From contig JAFFJZ010000001.1 of NCBI GenBank assembly GCA_018340375.1, positions 49,158,001-49,222,000 on the forward strand: a DNA stretch of 64,000 nucleotides, read 5' to 3'. The DNA is from Gonatopus flavifemur (lineage: Eukaryota > Arthropoda > Insecta > Hymenoptera > Dryinidae). Position numbers and translations under genes: made by a program. The notes under the pieces were generated by a model that saw only the letters and a list, made by a program, of their open reading frames with translations, did not search any database and was not told the DNA's origin. This document shows positions 37,495-51,400 of this stretch, one piece after another (position 1 is the first letter of the stretch; each line of letters starts with the position of its first letter).

Positions 37495-37655
37495 TCTAAA
37501 AGATATCTCGAGCCAAATAAGATGTCTAAAAGATATAATTTCGGAAGAAAAGTTTGAGATCTTCTAAAAGATATCTTTTAGAAGTATAAGAATTGTTTTA
37601 GACACCTCAATGAGGAGATCTTTTCATGTTGCATAAGACTTCTTGAACTTTTCTG
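37495..37655. repeat. Decayed foldback, relative of 22153-22292
   Basis: Several AAAAGATATCTTTTAGA dyads are followed by GTTTTAGACACCTCA and GTTGCATAAGACTTCTTGAA (37628-37647). The last block matches the end of the 22.1-kb element. Confidence 0.6.
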
Positions 37656-40600
37656 AACAGTTCCTCAATATATCCTGAAAACCAAAAATGCTGTATGGAT
37701 AGTTTTTCGACAAAAGCACCACAAAAATGGTGCATTTGTGAGAACATATGGATGAATACAAAATGAATTGAAATAATATCTACAGAATTTCATTCGATTG
37801 AACTTTCTCTCACAATTCAAGATGTTTTGATTTTTTTCAGGAAAAAGATTAACCGTAATAACACTAATGCTTCAAAACAAGTGGAGCTGAGTTGCACGCA
37901 ATGATTGACGTCGAATATAAAATACGTAAGCAAGAACTAATTACATTCCGGAATGAACAAATTGTTTAACAGTTATAAAAATAAAAATAGGAAAGAAAAA
38001 TATTCTAGTGGAGAAAGCACAGCTCGTATGAAAATAATTCAATTGATTTTCAATTGTATTGTGGATGTAAATTCAATCGAATATTCATGAAATCTACTTT
38101 GATTTACTGTATAAAATTTTACTCATTTAGAGTGGTGATCTAAGGTTTGAGGTTGAAAATTCAGAATTATTTTAAATCTAGAGTGAAGTTTTTGTTCACT
38201 CGAAACCAGTGAAAACCCTACTCGAAGCGTAAAAGCTCACTTTTAAGAAATTTGCCACTCCTTCAGATTTGGGAATATTTTACTTTTGTTGAATTTATGA
38301 GGGGAATTTGCGTAGCCCTAAGAGAAGGAAAAATATTAACAAAACGTTGAGATGTTCGTTGTTACGCATTCGTTCACCTGGAGGATTCACGAGGGTTCTA
38401 ATTAGTGACAGCGATCTTTGAAGAGAATCAAAATCCTTTTTTATACGAAAAGTATCTAGGTTTTGTTCAAAATCTATAGAAATTTGATATTTTTGACATA
38501 AAAAAGGATAGATCCTTTTCAAGAATCGCCATCATTTATAAGTAGATTTGGTATTCAACTGTAATACATGTCCAATATTTCAAATGAGATTTGATACAGT
38601 ATCGATTTCTATCATTATAATCGAGAAAAGTGGATCCACTTGAATCGTACACACAAATCATTGAGGAAAAGTAAGATTCGAATAAAAGGTGTGAGAACGC
38701 GCTAGTCGGAAATCAGGAATCGAGGAAAATAATCGAAGTTCGTGTCGATTAACTGGTTTATTATTCACAGTTTAAGTTTTCGCAATGAAGCGATATAGCG
38801 ACAAGAGGTTATTGGACGAATTATCAAATTCAAATGACGATTGCTCGGCACGTGCCCGTTTCACTTTTAAACGCTTGGGAGTATTCATAAGTTCGGTAGT
38901 AGGATGGAAACGAACGACAGCGAATTTAATTTCCTTCGGTTTTATTTCACCTTTCCCATCGAATTCGAAATCACAGGATAGCGAATACAAGAATTTCAAT
39001 ACTTTGATGAAAGTTGAACGAAATGATTTGAAAAAGACAAAAATCTCTCTTCTCATTATTTCCAATCAATATCAATAGCAGTATTTATAAATATTTGAGA
39101 CTGGATCCTACGTACATGGCAATAGATATCTCAACCTTTTCTCGAGTATCAGCGATATTCTGGTTTTGATGGTAAATATTCATTCCCGATATTCAAACAG
39201 ATTGAAAAGATAATCACCGTTCATTCATTATGCACGCATATATTAGTTATATGCCCCTCAAATAGCGACCCAACTTGTCGATTGACTTCGTTCACTTCAT
39301 TTCTCGAGACGTTTCTTTCTCGTCATCAGCTGCATATCGAAAATTAGCAATTCAAATTCATACATCGAACGAAAATGATTGAAAAAAAAAATGACATTTC
39401 TTCTGTGCGAAACTGTTCATGCTCTACAATCAAATTCACAAATTACTACGAAGTCTTTCCTCCTTGGAGTAAAACGTATGAAACGTCGCCTACGCTTTTA
39501 CCATTATTTCCAAGGAATTGACTTGGTTTCAAGATCTATAAAATCGAATGATATCTTGGAAAACGTTGAAAATCATGTATACGTAAAAAGAAGAATCCGA
39601 GATTCAACCATACGAGATCCATTATTTTCAAGAAATTTAGTGTACGGAAGGTACAAGATTGAATAAAATCTCAGAAAACTGAAGAATACGACGTACTTCT
39701 TAGAAGGTAAGAAGCATTTGTCCATTGTTCTGGAAAAATAAATGGTCTTGGATTTTTATGCTCCGTTGAAAACTGTTTTCCTACTCGAAAAGCCGGTATT
39801 GAAGAGAGCATGTAATGTCGAGCAAATGCCTTTATGCAGGTATATTACGTTCATCGTGGTATTTTCATACATTCGAAAGAAATGGTTGGATGTGGAGTGT
39901 GTGTAACTCTAAACGATTCACATTGAAACCAGAATTAAAGATTTTTCAGTTATCGTTTATGAATAAATGGGAAGGGTAAGGAAAGGGTGAGACTGTTGTA
40001 ACTAGCTCTGGTTGATATCACGGATTACAAGATATCGTCGTTCATCGTTGTATCGTTTAAATGGGATTGAGAAACTCTGATACTATGTTATCAGATTTTT
40101 GAGGCCTCTCATTGGCATTAATATATGATCTACATGAGTGCTATTTAAGCCCACGCAAATATGACTCTATAATTTGCTGATTGACAATTCGCCGGGAGTG
40201 AAAGACGAATGATGTCATTGGACGTCCGAAGCCTCAACGTTTCGCTTCTGGAATTCTTCATAATCGAGGTGTTTCTCTGCATGTACATAACTGTTCCCGC
40301 ACTCTTCAAGATACGCGAATGAGAAATTTTATGAAAATTTTATTCAACATTCTTTCTATATTCGATTTCACCTAAATATGTATTTTAATTGATAATATAT
40401 GTCGTTGACAAGATTTTTCAAATATTATTGTATTGTTTTCACGCCCTGAACGAAGAAACGATCACAATTCTGAACACCGAAATACTGAAAAATTCTAGTT
40501 CTTGCGTTAAAATGAAATTGCGTAGCGCGCAAAGGTAACAAGAAGTTTCTAAAATCTCCTATCCTATTCATATGGATGGAAGAAGAGGATTTGGAATAAG

Positions 40601-43600
40601 AAAAGCAGTTCAGTTTCTCATTCAGTTACTCGCAACGCAGAACGAAAGTACAATAACAAAGAGTGAAAATAAGTGAGGTAACTAAAGGTTAATATATTCT
40701 TTCCAATGTACAGAAACATCTCTGTAATTATAATAGAATTTCCCCGTGAAAAATGTGATTGCATGTCCAGGAATTTTCCAAAACTCTTTATCTTAGCGCG
40801 ATGAACAATTTCTGATAATCAATTGTTCCAGCGAGTTGTCTTTCGGGACTTTTAAAAAGATACAGATTTTGAGATCCCGGAGTGGAGGCTCGTCTGGTAT
40901 CAGTTATCATATTATATGTATCCAATATCGATCGATTACTCTTCAAAATCAATTTAGTAATCCCCATTTAGTAATACCCATGCGAAAACTTCTCTTTATA
41001 CATAATTTATATATGATTTTGGAAATTTTCTTACATGGATTAGCTCTATACCGATTATAGATAACGATTTGCGTTTGCTGCGTAAAGGAGGAGTGTACAA
41101 AATGATTCCAAACCAGCTAGACATGAATTGTAGCGTTCTCTAGATCTTATTAGGACCTGGGAACCTGATGAGAGTCTAATGAGGCTTCTTCAACTCTTTT
41201 GAGGCTCAAATCAGAATCTGAGAATAATTTTTAGCTGGGCTGGAAGCATTTTGAACACTCGTGCGATACAATCTAAATAATGATTATGGATTTTTTTCCC
41301 CAAAATATACAGGCAGCAGAGTTTTTTCATTGGTTGGGAACCTTTTACCATTATTTATTGGGCTTCTCCGTTACTCTTTGAGGATTCTACCTTTAAAAAA
41401 GAAGATCAGTTATTATTATGCGGAAAAAATACCCTACTTTTGGCGAGAGAACAAATACTACCCAATCGGGAGACACAAATGTACCACTAAAGTGAAGAAA
41501 ATCTTCCCATAATTTTTACAATCTAGTTAACGATGAGGTGGTTAACAGGTCCACGGTAGAAACGGGAAATCTTCCAAACCTGAAATCTCGCGCGAGAATT
41601 GTAACGAGCTCATACCAATGCATTTGGAATTAGCAAATCAAGAACGAAAAAAGAATAAACCTAATAAAGTGTATCACATACTGTAAAACTTTTTAGGAGT
41701 TTTTTTGCGACTTCAATGCTGGATTCTGTTCCCCGATCGTGGGAGGAATTATCGTTTTTATCGGGAATACAAAATTTTCCTCGTGTTTATAATGAAACAG
41801 TGAGTTTGAGGAATCATTCCACTTCTCAGAAGTTAAATCTTCGGAAAAATGGAGGAAAAATTAACCATATCGTCCGTCAGATGATAAAAGTCATATAACA
41901 TGTCTAGTTTTTCTTCAGATTTTTTTTATGGTAAGAAGTAACAAGCTTCTGTAACTTGAAGAGAAGATAAACTCAAGAAAAAGCGAAAATTGGCTAGTTA
42001 TGGAAATGGAAATGCTTATAAAAAATTTTGGAGGACAAATTTTGTTGTTTCTTTCGACAGAAGATGAAAAATAATAGGTAAATAGGTAAAATTGAATGAA
42101 ACGCTGAACAAGAACATCAGCGATTCTTTTGTATGCAATTTATATCGAATTTCAATCAATATTCGATAAGAATCAATAAAAGCACAAAAATTGGTATATA
42201 CTTTCGATTGAGATTCGATAAAAATTTCACAAAAAAGGATCGATTCTTTTCAGATCGTCCACCCCTACTGGTGACATTTCACTTTTCCAAAAATTTGTGC
42301 ATTGACAAAATCTGTTACGTTTCGTCATGTCACCGACGATAACATGGTACAATGTTCCTCATCTATGAAGGAACACCTTTTTTGGGGCAAAAATCCACAA
42401 TCATATACAATTTATATACAAAATGTATTGAATTATATATAATTTTGGAAATTTTTCCACTCGAGTTGATGTTTCGATTCCTGATTCCTTGGAAGTTCGT
42501 AATGACTTTTGAATATTCGCTCCATTGAGAAACCCCAACAATTATAATATTTGTTTTATACTTTCCTTGAGTTAACCATTTCTTGTAAGAAAAATCATCA
42601 AATCCATGGTTGTCTAATTATTTTTATTATATTTTGATAATATTTCGGGATTTTCGGTGATCACAAGTTTGAATTAAATACTCTTGAAAACCCTGCTATT
42701 TTATGAATTTTCATATCATGTATCTGAAATTTGGACTCACCGAGAGGCTCATAGAAATCAATAGATGATATGCAGAAAATGAGATAACTCACCTGAAACA
42801 AACAGAAGGAAGAAATTATAGATTATATGATGTTTATAATTGATTTTGATTACATTGTAATTGAAGGTTGATAAATTTAATTGAGCCAGCGGAGCTAAAT
42901 CAACTGAATTTCGCTGATGGCAAACTTTTGATCAGAGAATGTTATCTGATGTTGCAAAAATTCGGGATACAATTGATAAAATCAATGAAAAATATGACTT
43001 CTAATCGGTTTAAAATTCACAAAACTGTACTCGAGCAGAATATGATCTTATAAACTATTCAAATCGTAGCATGAAACCATGAAGGAGCTTGAAGGAGCAG
43101 GAATTTCCAGATCCCCGTGACGTATATACTACTGTTATAACCTTTTTTTAGTAACACAACATTGAGGAAAAAATTCTTAACGTTAAGAATTATAATATTA
43201 AATTCAATATTTTATTTTAACTGTTCATGTAAAAAACTTCATATTATTTTTATGAAGTTTCAGGCAGTTTTCTCCAACAGTGTTGCAGATAAAGTCCTCT
43301 GCTACAATTTTCACATCACAATGTAGAATCGTAGAATAATTTTTCAGAAATATATACTCATTATTTTGTACCCCGTTAACGAGATGATTTCGCAATAATG
43401 TTTGAAATAAAACTATTCACGTGTAACTATTTACACGAATACCGATTCCCACACACAGCAATTGGAAATTCATTTTTGAATTTTCCATTGTTATCTCGGC
43501 CAAGCCATATCCAGATTCGAAATTTATGTTTTAAGCCTCGTCAGGTGAATGCCGATCCTGCTCGGATTCTGACAAGGGTGTCCAGTCCGAGAATTTTACA

Positions 43601-44080
43601 TTTCTCTCATTGGCCATTCCGTTTAACCTAAATTTGCGATTGATCGATTCCATTGGAATTTTCGATCGCAAGACACCCTGCTGTTGAAAAAATCTTGACT
43701 ATATCAGGACTCAGTGAGAGATTCACCTATCTATTCAAGTGATGTAGATTTTGATGAAAAACGTTCATTGAATTCTATCAACTCGTACAAACTTTGCAAC
43801 GGTAAATATTTATTCGATCTATTAAAAAACCGGTTTCCAATAGGTTTGAATAAGTTCGAATGCTCATTTACGGTTGCAAAGATTAATGGATCCCAAAGAA
43901 CATTTTTAATCAGGAAAGTGTGCGTACATCCATTAACTGGAGTATTTTGAGAACTAAGAAAATTTAGATCACGCAATCTGAATTGCACTTATCTACGAAA
44001 TTTGATATGGAACACTCGGAAAAGTATTCTCAAGAGATCTACACAATTTTTCTTGTCACAAGAATAGATGTGCTCAAAAT
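37656..44080. other. No gene recognised; a few repeat fragments
   Basis: A TATATAATTTTGGAAATTTTTCCACTCG piece of the 21750 family is at about 42390-42468, with a weaker one near 40990-41035. A plus-strand frame at 38785-39078 and a minus one at 38772-39065 overlap, and neither is recognised. Confidence 0.4.
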
Positions 44081-44237
44081 ACACTGTGAAAAAATTGGTA
44101 AATTTATTAAGAAATTCTTTGGTAATTCTGGCAGCAGTTGACCAGAAGAAAAAAAATGTGGTGAACATACCAATTTTGCGGCAATTCTACCGAAAAATTC
44201 GATAAATTTACTAGAATTTTTTTTACCATGTGTGCTT
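44081..44237. repeat. Degenerate foldback with CACTGTGAAAAAATT start
   Basis: CACTGTGAAAAAATTGGTAA at 44082 is loosely mirrored by GAATTTTTTTTACCATGTGT near 44214-44233, with GGTAAATTTATTAAGAA / TCGATAAATTTACTAG arms. It may be a distant member of the CACTGT family at 48071. Confidence 0.45.
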
Positions 44238-44514
44238 ATTTTTGTAACACAAAATGCTCTCAACCGCGTTACACATCCATTCATGAATACGCACTCACTT
44301 GGTGACCGAAGAAAGACGCTTACAACCCTTCTCAACATATCAAATTCCATTAGGTAATAGAGGAACCACATAAGAATTTTATAAATAAAACACAATCTCA
44401 TTTACATAAACATTGGAATATTGTTCTATGTTGCGATACGTTCGAAACAGAATCGCTCTGAAAAACATTCCACTCGAATACATGTGGAACGTGTCGATGA
44501 AGTCCAGAATTCGA

Positions 44515-44755
44515 AAATTAACCTTACACAATTACAGATATAACTGTATGGATTTCGAAACCCCTTAGAAAAAAATCCATCAAATCTCTTCAATTGATGC
44601 CCAACTTACTACAGTTAATGACGATTGAATCCCATTAAATCCATTAAAAGATATATGTAAGTTTGATTAGATCTCAATGAATTTGAATGATTATTCAAAA
44701 ACCGTAAAGTTGATCCTTGATTTCATTGAATAATGGGATTCAATGGATTTATTTC
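44515..44755. repeat. Short inverted pair around GATTGAATCCCATTAAATCC
   Basis: TTGAATCCCATTAAATCCAT at 44626 faces ATGGGATTCAATGGATTT near 44732. Similar ATGGGAATSAATGGG blocks flank the insertion at 48071 (near 48028 and 48490), suggesting a second copy split by that insertion. Confidence 0.45.
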
Positions 44756-45139
44756 TACATCGGAGAGATAAGCGTCGTATCCCCTTCTGTTCTAAAAACG
44801 GTGAATGAATTCTCAAGACCAATCCTTCGTCGTTTTTACAGCAAAAGGCGAAGCAAGACTGAAAAAACTTCGACGAACTCAGTTACAGAAATCAAAGTGA
44901 TGTCGATAATTTTCTCAGTTAGGAATCCCTCTCAATTGATTATTTCAGCAAAAAAATCAACCGCAACCGTGGCGAGAGAATATATAAACTCGACACTACA
45001 GCTTCCATTTCGCTCCGGTGAACAAATTTGTATGAAAAATCAAGAAAAAATTCCTCGAAGCGTTTTTTCAGAGTATTCCAAAAGAGTTCTCAACAATTCA
45101 GCGAGAATTTTAGAAAGTTCTATCATGAATTTGTAAGAA

Positions 45140-46428
45140 ATCTGACTGCATTCGGTATTCAGCTGATTTCAGCTCATTATATACCTCTGTTATGAAAAGT
45201 TGTTAAAAAGTTCATGAAATATTCTTGCGTTGTCATCAATTGAATGATATTCGACCTAATTTGGGGGTCGTCTTTGAAATTCGTGGATATATTTTTCTTA
45301 CTGTATTACATCCGCGATAGCACTGACGGGTCACGACCCTGAAAGTTCGTACTAAAAATAAGAATTGTTGTTAAGATAATCAAAGATGATTACTTTCCAA
45401 TCGAACTTATCGAAGACTTAACGGAAACTTTTCATCATAATCACAGTCAATTTTAGTAATTTTATACTCATCGAAATATCTGAAACCATAATATTAACCT
45501 GAATACTGTCCTCGCGCTTCAACTTCGATTCAATCACAATGATTGCCGCGACTCAACGACCAACGAGTTGTGTTATTGTGCGTATTTGTTTGTGACTTTA
45601 TGCTCGTACGTGATTTTCTCAACAATAATCCATCAAAAGATACCTAACGCTGATAATGTAACTTTCAAAAGACATTGAAAACACACTTTTTACTTTACAA
45701 ACAAGGGCAGTACCTAGGAATAGAATGATATTCCATTTTACGATTGTCAAATTCAAGGGAAAATTTCTTATCACAACAGTTATTACACCACAGAGCAAAG
45801 AAAAATCCAAACTCCAACAATACATGTATTTCTAGTTTTAACGGTGCATAAAATACATAAATTTTACGTGGGTGTTTGTCGTATATGCGTTTCGCCTCCG
45901 CTTTACGAAAACCTTTTCTACTCCTTTTCTCCTTTGTCTGCTTCCTACGTGCTTTGCTCATATGAGATCATTGTCGTGTATTCGCACTCTGCGACGCACC
46001 ATCGTGGGCGAAATCTCTGTGTACGCGGTGAGTGACTGAGTGCTCTCGTTCCTGTTAGGATCATGCCTCGACTGGCAAATATTTCATTAGACGTCAAAAG
46101 AGATATATGTTCTATTTGATGTTCAAAATGCAATTTACAAAAGCAACATTCACCTGTTACACGAGACAAATCATGCTTATTACCTATAAATGCAATCCAT
46201 CTACTATAACATTGATTCTTTCCTCTCTTTAATCTCGTTTGATTCGAATCAATTGCAGGAACAACTTTTCAGAATGACACGCAGTTATGACATGAGCAAA
46301 AAAGCATTACCAATGCAATAAATTTTATTCGTACACAGAATCACTCATATACTAATCTTCAGGCTTGTTCAGTGATGAGGATAAAATATAGCTGGGCTCA
46401 TAGTCTAACAATTCATGTACACGGAAAA
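45140..46428. other. No recognised feature
   Basis: AT-rich, with only short frames. A plus-strand frame to the left (44717-45136, 139 codons) is the longest near here, but it has no recognisable motif and begins inside the repeat at 44515-44755. Confidence 0.4.
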
Positions 46429-46625
46429 AGAAGAAATAGCTGTGGAACCACTGTAGCTGAAATAATTACAGCTGTAGCTATTTTTTAGCTACCGCAGTAG
46501 AATTTTCGCTGCGACAGCTATCTTTCTTGCTACTACCGCCAAGTGAGTGACGTGACAGCTAAAAAATAGCTCCCGTAGCTAACTTTTAGCTATCCAAATA
46601 ATGGCTAATTATTCTTTTCCGTGTA
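46429..46625. repeat. Palindromic element, TACACGGAAAAAG ends, AGCTA dyads
   Basis: TACACGGAAAAAG on the left faces CTTTTCCGTGTA on the right; the outer TA on each side is the likely target duplication. The interior is made of AGCTA/TAGCT units (ACAGCTGTAGCTATTTTTTA and so on). It is about 195 bp. A 120-codon frame that starts at 46601 begins inside this element and is probably not real. Confidence 0.82.
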
Positions 46626-47047
46626 GAAGCAAGGGAGGTCGACAATGGTCTAAATATTGTCACATGTCTGAAACCCTGATCGTGATGTTCTATAAGAATC
46701 GACCATATGAGCTCAAAGAATGGATTTTTCCGAATCATGCATTCAATTTTCCACAGTATCTCAGTATCTCCTTGATCCAGTTCCAGATAAAACCCATAGA
46801 GAATTCAATTTTCGCATACCACATCTTGTACTTTATAAGCCTCGTTTTCTCAAAGCGCAGCGAAATTATTCACTTGACTGAAGACACATTGAAAGAATCG
46901 AAGCACGAGGTAGAATTTTACCTCACACGGTGTATCGATATGAACGAAAGAATGTGTATATAGATACATAACACAGGAGACGTTCAACGATTGCACATGC
47001 ACATGTGCAAGGAGAAGCCCATGGTTACCTCTCGGCATCGTAATGGA

Positions 47048-47200
47048 TTCAAACCAAGGGTTTGTATTGAGATATCAGTATGTGGCCAGGCAAAGCCAAG
47101 CCATGCCAGGCGTGTGCGGGCATCGGTAATAGTCCCTCCTGTTCTTGGAACAGAAACCCGCCTCTCGTGTAACCAGAGCAGACATAGAAAACGTAATGTT
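47048..47200. repeat. Direct repeat, left copy (partner 47425-47560)
   Basis: AGGGTTTGTATTGAGATATC, GGTAATAGTCC, TTCTTGGAAC and GAGCAGACATAGAAAA recur in order about 380 bp to the right as AGGGATTTGCATTGAGATAT, GGTAATGGTCA, TTCTTGGAAC and GAGCAGACGTGAAAA. GC content is above its surroundings. Confidence 0.7.
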
Positions 47201-47424
47201 AAAAGCGCGCAATGCACTCTCTCCTCTATGCATACATAACCACACGTTATGTACATCAGTTTGTTGATTTAAAAATCATTTCACCATCAGGCAACATTTC
47301 GGAATTTGTAGATGATAAATCACAAACAACCCACATTTTACGAATCAAAAGCAGAGAGGAAAATTCATTGATTTATTCGTGTTTCAACTCCTTTGAGGAC
47401 AAAGAGCTCGATAGATAGTCGATG

Positions 47425-47560
47425 GTTCCTCGCCGAAGGGATTTGCATTGAGATATCAGAGGGAGTGTATGTACGGAGACTGGTAATGGTCATCCTTGAT
47501 TCTTGGAACCCGTTTGTGTGTATCGAGAGCAGACGTGAAAATTAAACGAGGAGAAAAGAG
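47425..47560. repeat. Direct repeat, right copy (partner 47048-47200)
   Basis: See the left copy. No inverted ends and no open frame conserved between the two copies, so this looks like a local duplication of non-coding DNA or of an unrecognised transcribed unit. Confidence 0.7.
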
Positions 47561-48070
47561 AAGGGAAATGGTTTGGTGTACGGTGCACCATTATGTTCTG
47601 GCTTTGTCGATAAACACCTTCGCCACAGAACTGTTGTCGACTTGACTCTGCATCTTTTGAGAGACACAACTTATTGCCTTGCCTATATGTTACATGTATC
47701 TACTTTACGCTCTTGTTTACTCCCATGAATTCCAGGGGAGTAAAGTGAACTGTTCAGTTCCAATCATTTTCTTACTCTCCCTCCAGGCTTTCCACCATTA
47801 TTTCTCTTCACGAGATAAGAGATTCGATTCTGGTTTTTCGTATTCGGGACAAGTGTTTTGAATTTTTTTTCGTGATAAATTATATCGATTTTTCATTGTA
47901 ATAAAATGAAGACTTCACCTTGATTTAGAAATGAATAAACGTGTTTGAATGATGTGTCGGCCCTGATTACAGAATCCGATCAGAATTCAATAGGTTTCAT
48001 TGGTTTGAATCGGAAATCTGCACATTTAATGGGAATGAATGGGCTGTGGACCATTCATTTGTCCAGGGGG

Positions 48071-48481
48071 CACTGTAAAAAATATGTTCTCGAAGTTTGA
48101 ATCGTTTATGAACACGAACTGGAATCTCACACTCACTAAATTTGATGAAACATCATTATCTTCCACGTTGGATCAATTCTTTGGAACTGAAAAAACCGTT
48201 GAAAGAATGGACTGCAGAATTTGTTGTCCAACAGCTGAATATTGTGTTGTTCAACCACTTATTCGTTTCAATAAACGATTCAAACTTCAGCAACATGTAA
48301 AAAATTCCTTCTACAGTCACTTTTTTCTGAATTTCACTGAATTTTGAGAAACTCCAGTTGAATTACAGAGCGTATTCTGAAAATTCAGTCATGTTTCTCA
48401 AGACTCAGTAAAATTTGTCTGAAAATTCAGAAAAAGTGGCTGTAAAAAATCAGTCACATTTTCTGAATTTTTTTCACAGTG
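48071..48481. mobile_element. CACTGT-ended non-autonomous element, 411 bp, best copy of its family
   Basis: CACTGTAAAAAATATG on the left faces GAATTTTTTTCACAGTG on the right. Just inside, CAGAAAATGTGACTG-type blocks are repeated in both orientations near the right end. A nested pair, TCGAAGTTTGAATCGTTTAT (48091) and ATAAACGATTCAAACTTCAG (48270), forms an inner stem about 200 bp wide. Relatives lie at 8330-8580, 29555-29970 and 63408-63456. Confidence 0.72.
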
Positions 48482-48489
48482 GGTGTCGA

Positions 48490-51400
48490 AATCAATAGGA
48501 ATTAATCGGTTCAATCAGGATTTGTCAATGATCATCCAGAAAATAGTGTACATAATGCATAAAAGAGTGAGGAAATTTCTTTTTTCATTTCCCTTCAGAC
48601 AAAACATCATTCCAAATTTAACTGATAATAACATGCATCATTCTCTCAGGTCTAGGAACAATATTATGAATTTTTCAACCAAGGCAACCAGTTTTAATAC
48701 ACAGATTCTATTGACTTTACATAATCTCATTGACATTGAGATACAAATCTAAGATTCAATCGATAGACTCTGAATACAAGATCCCAATCATCGAACATTC
48801 AAACCCTTGATTTGAAAAAAAAAAATAAACAGAATTGAAAGTATTCGTAACAAAAAGATTATTCGATGTATTGAAATTTGTGTATCCCATGATTGACCGA
48901 TCAACGACGCATCATCGATCGATGATTGAAATTACGAAGAAATCCTTGGAACATCGATGCTCCATGCGGATAAATGTATTTTCATTACTTCTTTAAAAGA
49001 AAAAAAAATAATAAATAATCACAATGATCGTAATATAATCTAAGAGGAAGAGAACAAGGAAAAATAAACACACAGTTCTGTACACTCGCACACATTGAAA
49101 GTTGAAAAGTAGTCACGATCGGACGAATGCAGAGGATATCGGAGATATCGTAAATCATTGTATCGAGCTATTCTATTCAAATGAATCTTGAGTACAGGGT
49201 ACTTCTTTTATCTCTTTGTCTTCATTGTGGCGAGTCTTTGGTCGACATTTTCATGCTATTTTTACCTCTTCGTATCATTCCTGTGAACGATTATTATTCC
49301 ATTCATTTGAAGAGATTATCAATACGCAAGTATGAATCGTTCTGTGGAGAAAATAAATAATAATATTGGATATCCTTCGATTATGATCGGAATACAACGA
49401 ATTTCCATTCATTCGTTTGAGTTATGTTTAGTGATTTTCCGTGGGTAACATAAAAAAAAACTTATAGATCAACGGAGTAAAAGAAAAACAGGTAGAAACG
49501 AAACCTCCAGCAGGAGAGATGCACCGTAGGGGATCGTAAAATCGTGCGCTTTGTAAAGAGGAATGAAATACCGTCTACACATTTTTTTCTTCCCATAAAA
49601 TTGTCCATGTTACGTTGTCGTTCACTTTTAAGTTTATCTTGCCGACCGTTCGGACGTTGAAATCACCACTCACCGTGGTGAAGTCGTGTCGATCAGTCGG
49701 TGCGCTATTGTATGTATGTTTTGGAAAGAATCTCAATCTTGGGATTTTATTTTCTAGGTTACACGCATCGAACGCCACAACATTCGGGATAATGAAACAA
49801 ATAAAGAGATTTTCATTCGATTTCGTAAGGTTCCGTCGTGTAATTGAGGTTTATGGGTTCCCATGATGGCTCTTGGAATACCAACGTATGCGGTAAAATA
49901 ATAAAACAAATATTTTCTACATGAGAGATGGTTGTGGAATTTCAATTTTCCTTTCCCAAATCGCGTAAAGGGTGAACTTTTATTCACACTGTGTGTATGT
50001 AACATTGATCTCTGATTTTGAATATCAGGAAGTGGGGATTAATACGTATTTACATGAAATTACAATTATCTCGTGTGAAATTCCAATTAATTCGAATCGA
50101 TAAACGAACGATTCATGGAAATATCCTTATCTTTTCCTCGATGATGTTTGGCTGGTGCGTTAATTTTGTTACAAACGATTCGATAATTGAATAAGAATCT
50201 GTGAGTGTATCAGGGTGCTTTTGATAATCCATGTCAAATTTTTACGTACGAATAACATCATATTTTTCCTCGACAAATTGTAAGATCGACTTTATAAAAT
50301 ATACTAAAAGGATACAAGAACCAATTATCACCTTGGTCAATTTACGTGCTCTGTTCTGTCCTCTTAGGATTCAATTTGTCAAAGTTCCCTCCCTTTAAAT
50401 CATACTCTATAAATATTCAACTATGCACACCTGTAATATGGCGATCGCTATCTACACAACATTCGAGTGAGGATTAAAGGTATCGGTATTTCTTCTTCCT
50501 ACGGGTCTTCTTACGTGCTCGCGTACATCATACATCCGTGCATGTACGAACACGCGTACGTGACTTTTCTGTCCTCTACCAAGTCCCGGGGATGGAGTAT
50601 GAGGAACACACATATTGTGGGTTTGTATGGTAAAAGTGTGTATGGGGGAAAAGGCAGTCAGTGAGGCAGGCAGGCGAACAGGCGTGTAGCGACCAACCGA
50701 GTTTCTTCGGTACCATGGCTTTACCGTTAGCCGATGCTACTCCTGTCGTGCTAGTCGAGTCGCCTACATACGCGACTGGTGAACAGCCTTTATATACATA
50801 CTTTCTGAATACGTGCGTGTAGATTTGTATGTTAGCGTTTAATGGACGAGTTTACAAACCGCAACGACCAAGTGCTTTCGCGCATTACCCCCTTTTTTTC
50901 TTTCACTCTTTTTCTATGCCATTTTCTTTTTATTTCATCACATAATGTACAATTATTTTTAGTTCAAGAATGAGATACCTCGAGCTGTTATTAATTTTTC
51001 TCCTTTTCTACGGATTTTTTTCAGATGAAAATGAATAATTGCGTATATGCCTCCACTGTGGAACATTGATGGAATGATTTTGTTCGTGCCGGGAATACTT
51101 TGGTCGGGCGTTTGTGTGTCATTTAAACGGGAAAAATGATGCGATTCGTTTTGAAACTTTGATAAAATTTTCTGTTTTAAAATAAGAGAGGGAATGCTGT
51201 GGTTTGCATTGATAGTAATAATCTGAAAGGAGAGGATTATTCTTTCGATAAATATTGGAAAAATGTAAACGTGTTTTTTTTTGTGTCATTCTCTTTCTGT
51301 CGTCTGACTGGATAATTTATATTTCTTTTAGTAGCACAATCTGTTTAGCAGAATCTGCTTTCATAATCATTCTAACAGACCGGTGTGATACATCGGCAAG

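Noticed and set aside
44717..45136. A 139-codon plus-strand frame
   Set aside because: It starts within a repeat, has no recognisable motif and no splice context.
46601..46963. A 120-codon plus-strand frame
   Set aside because: Its start lies in the right end of a palindromic element, and the rest shows no family features.
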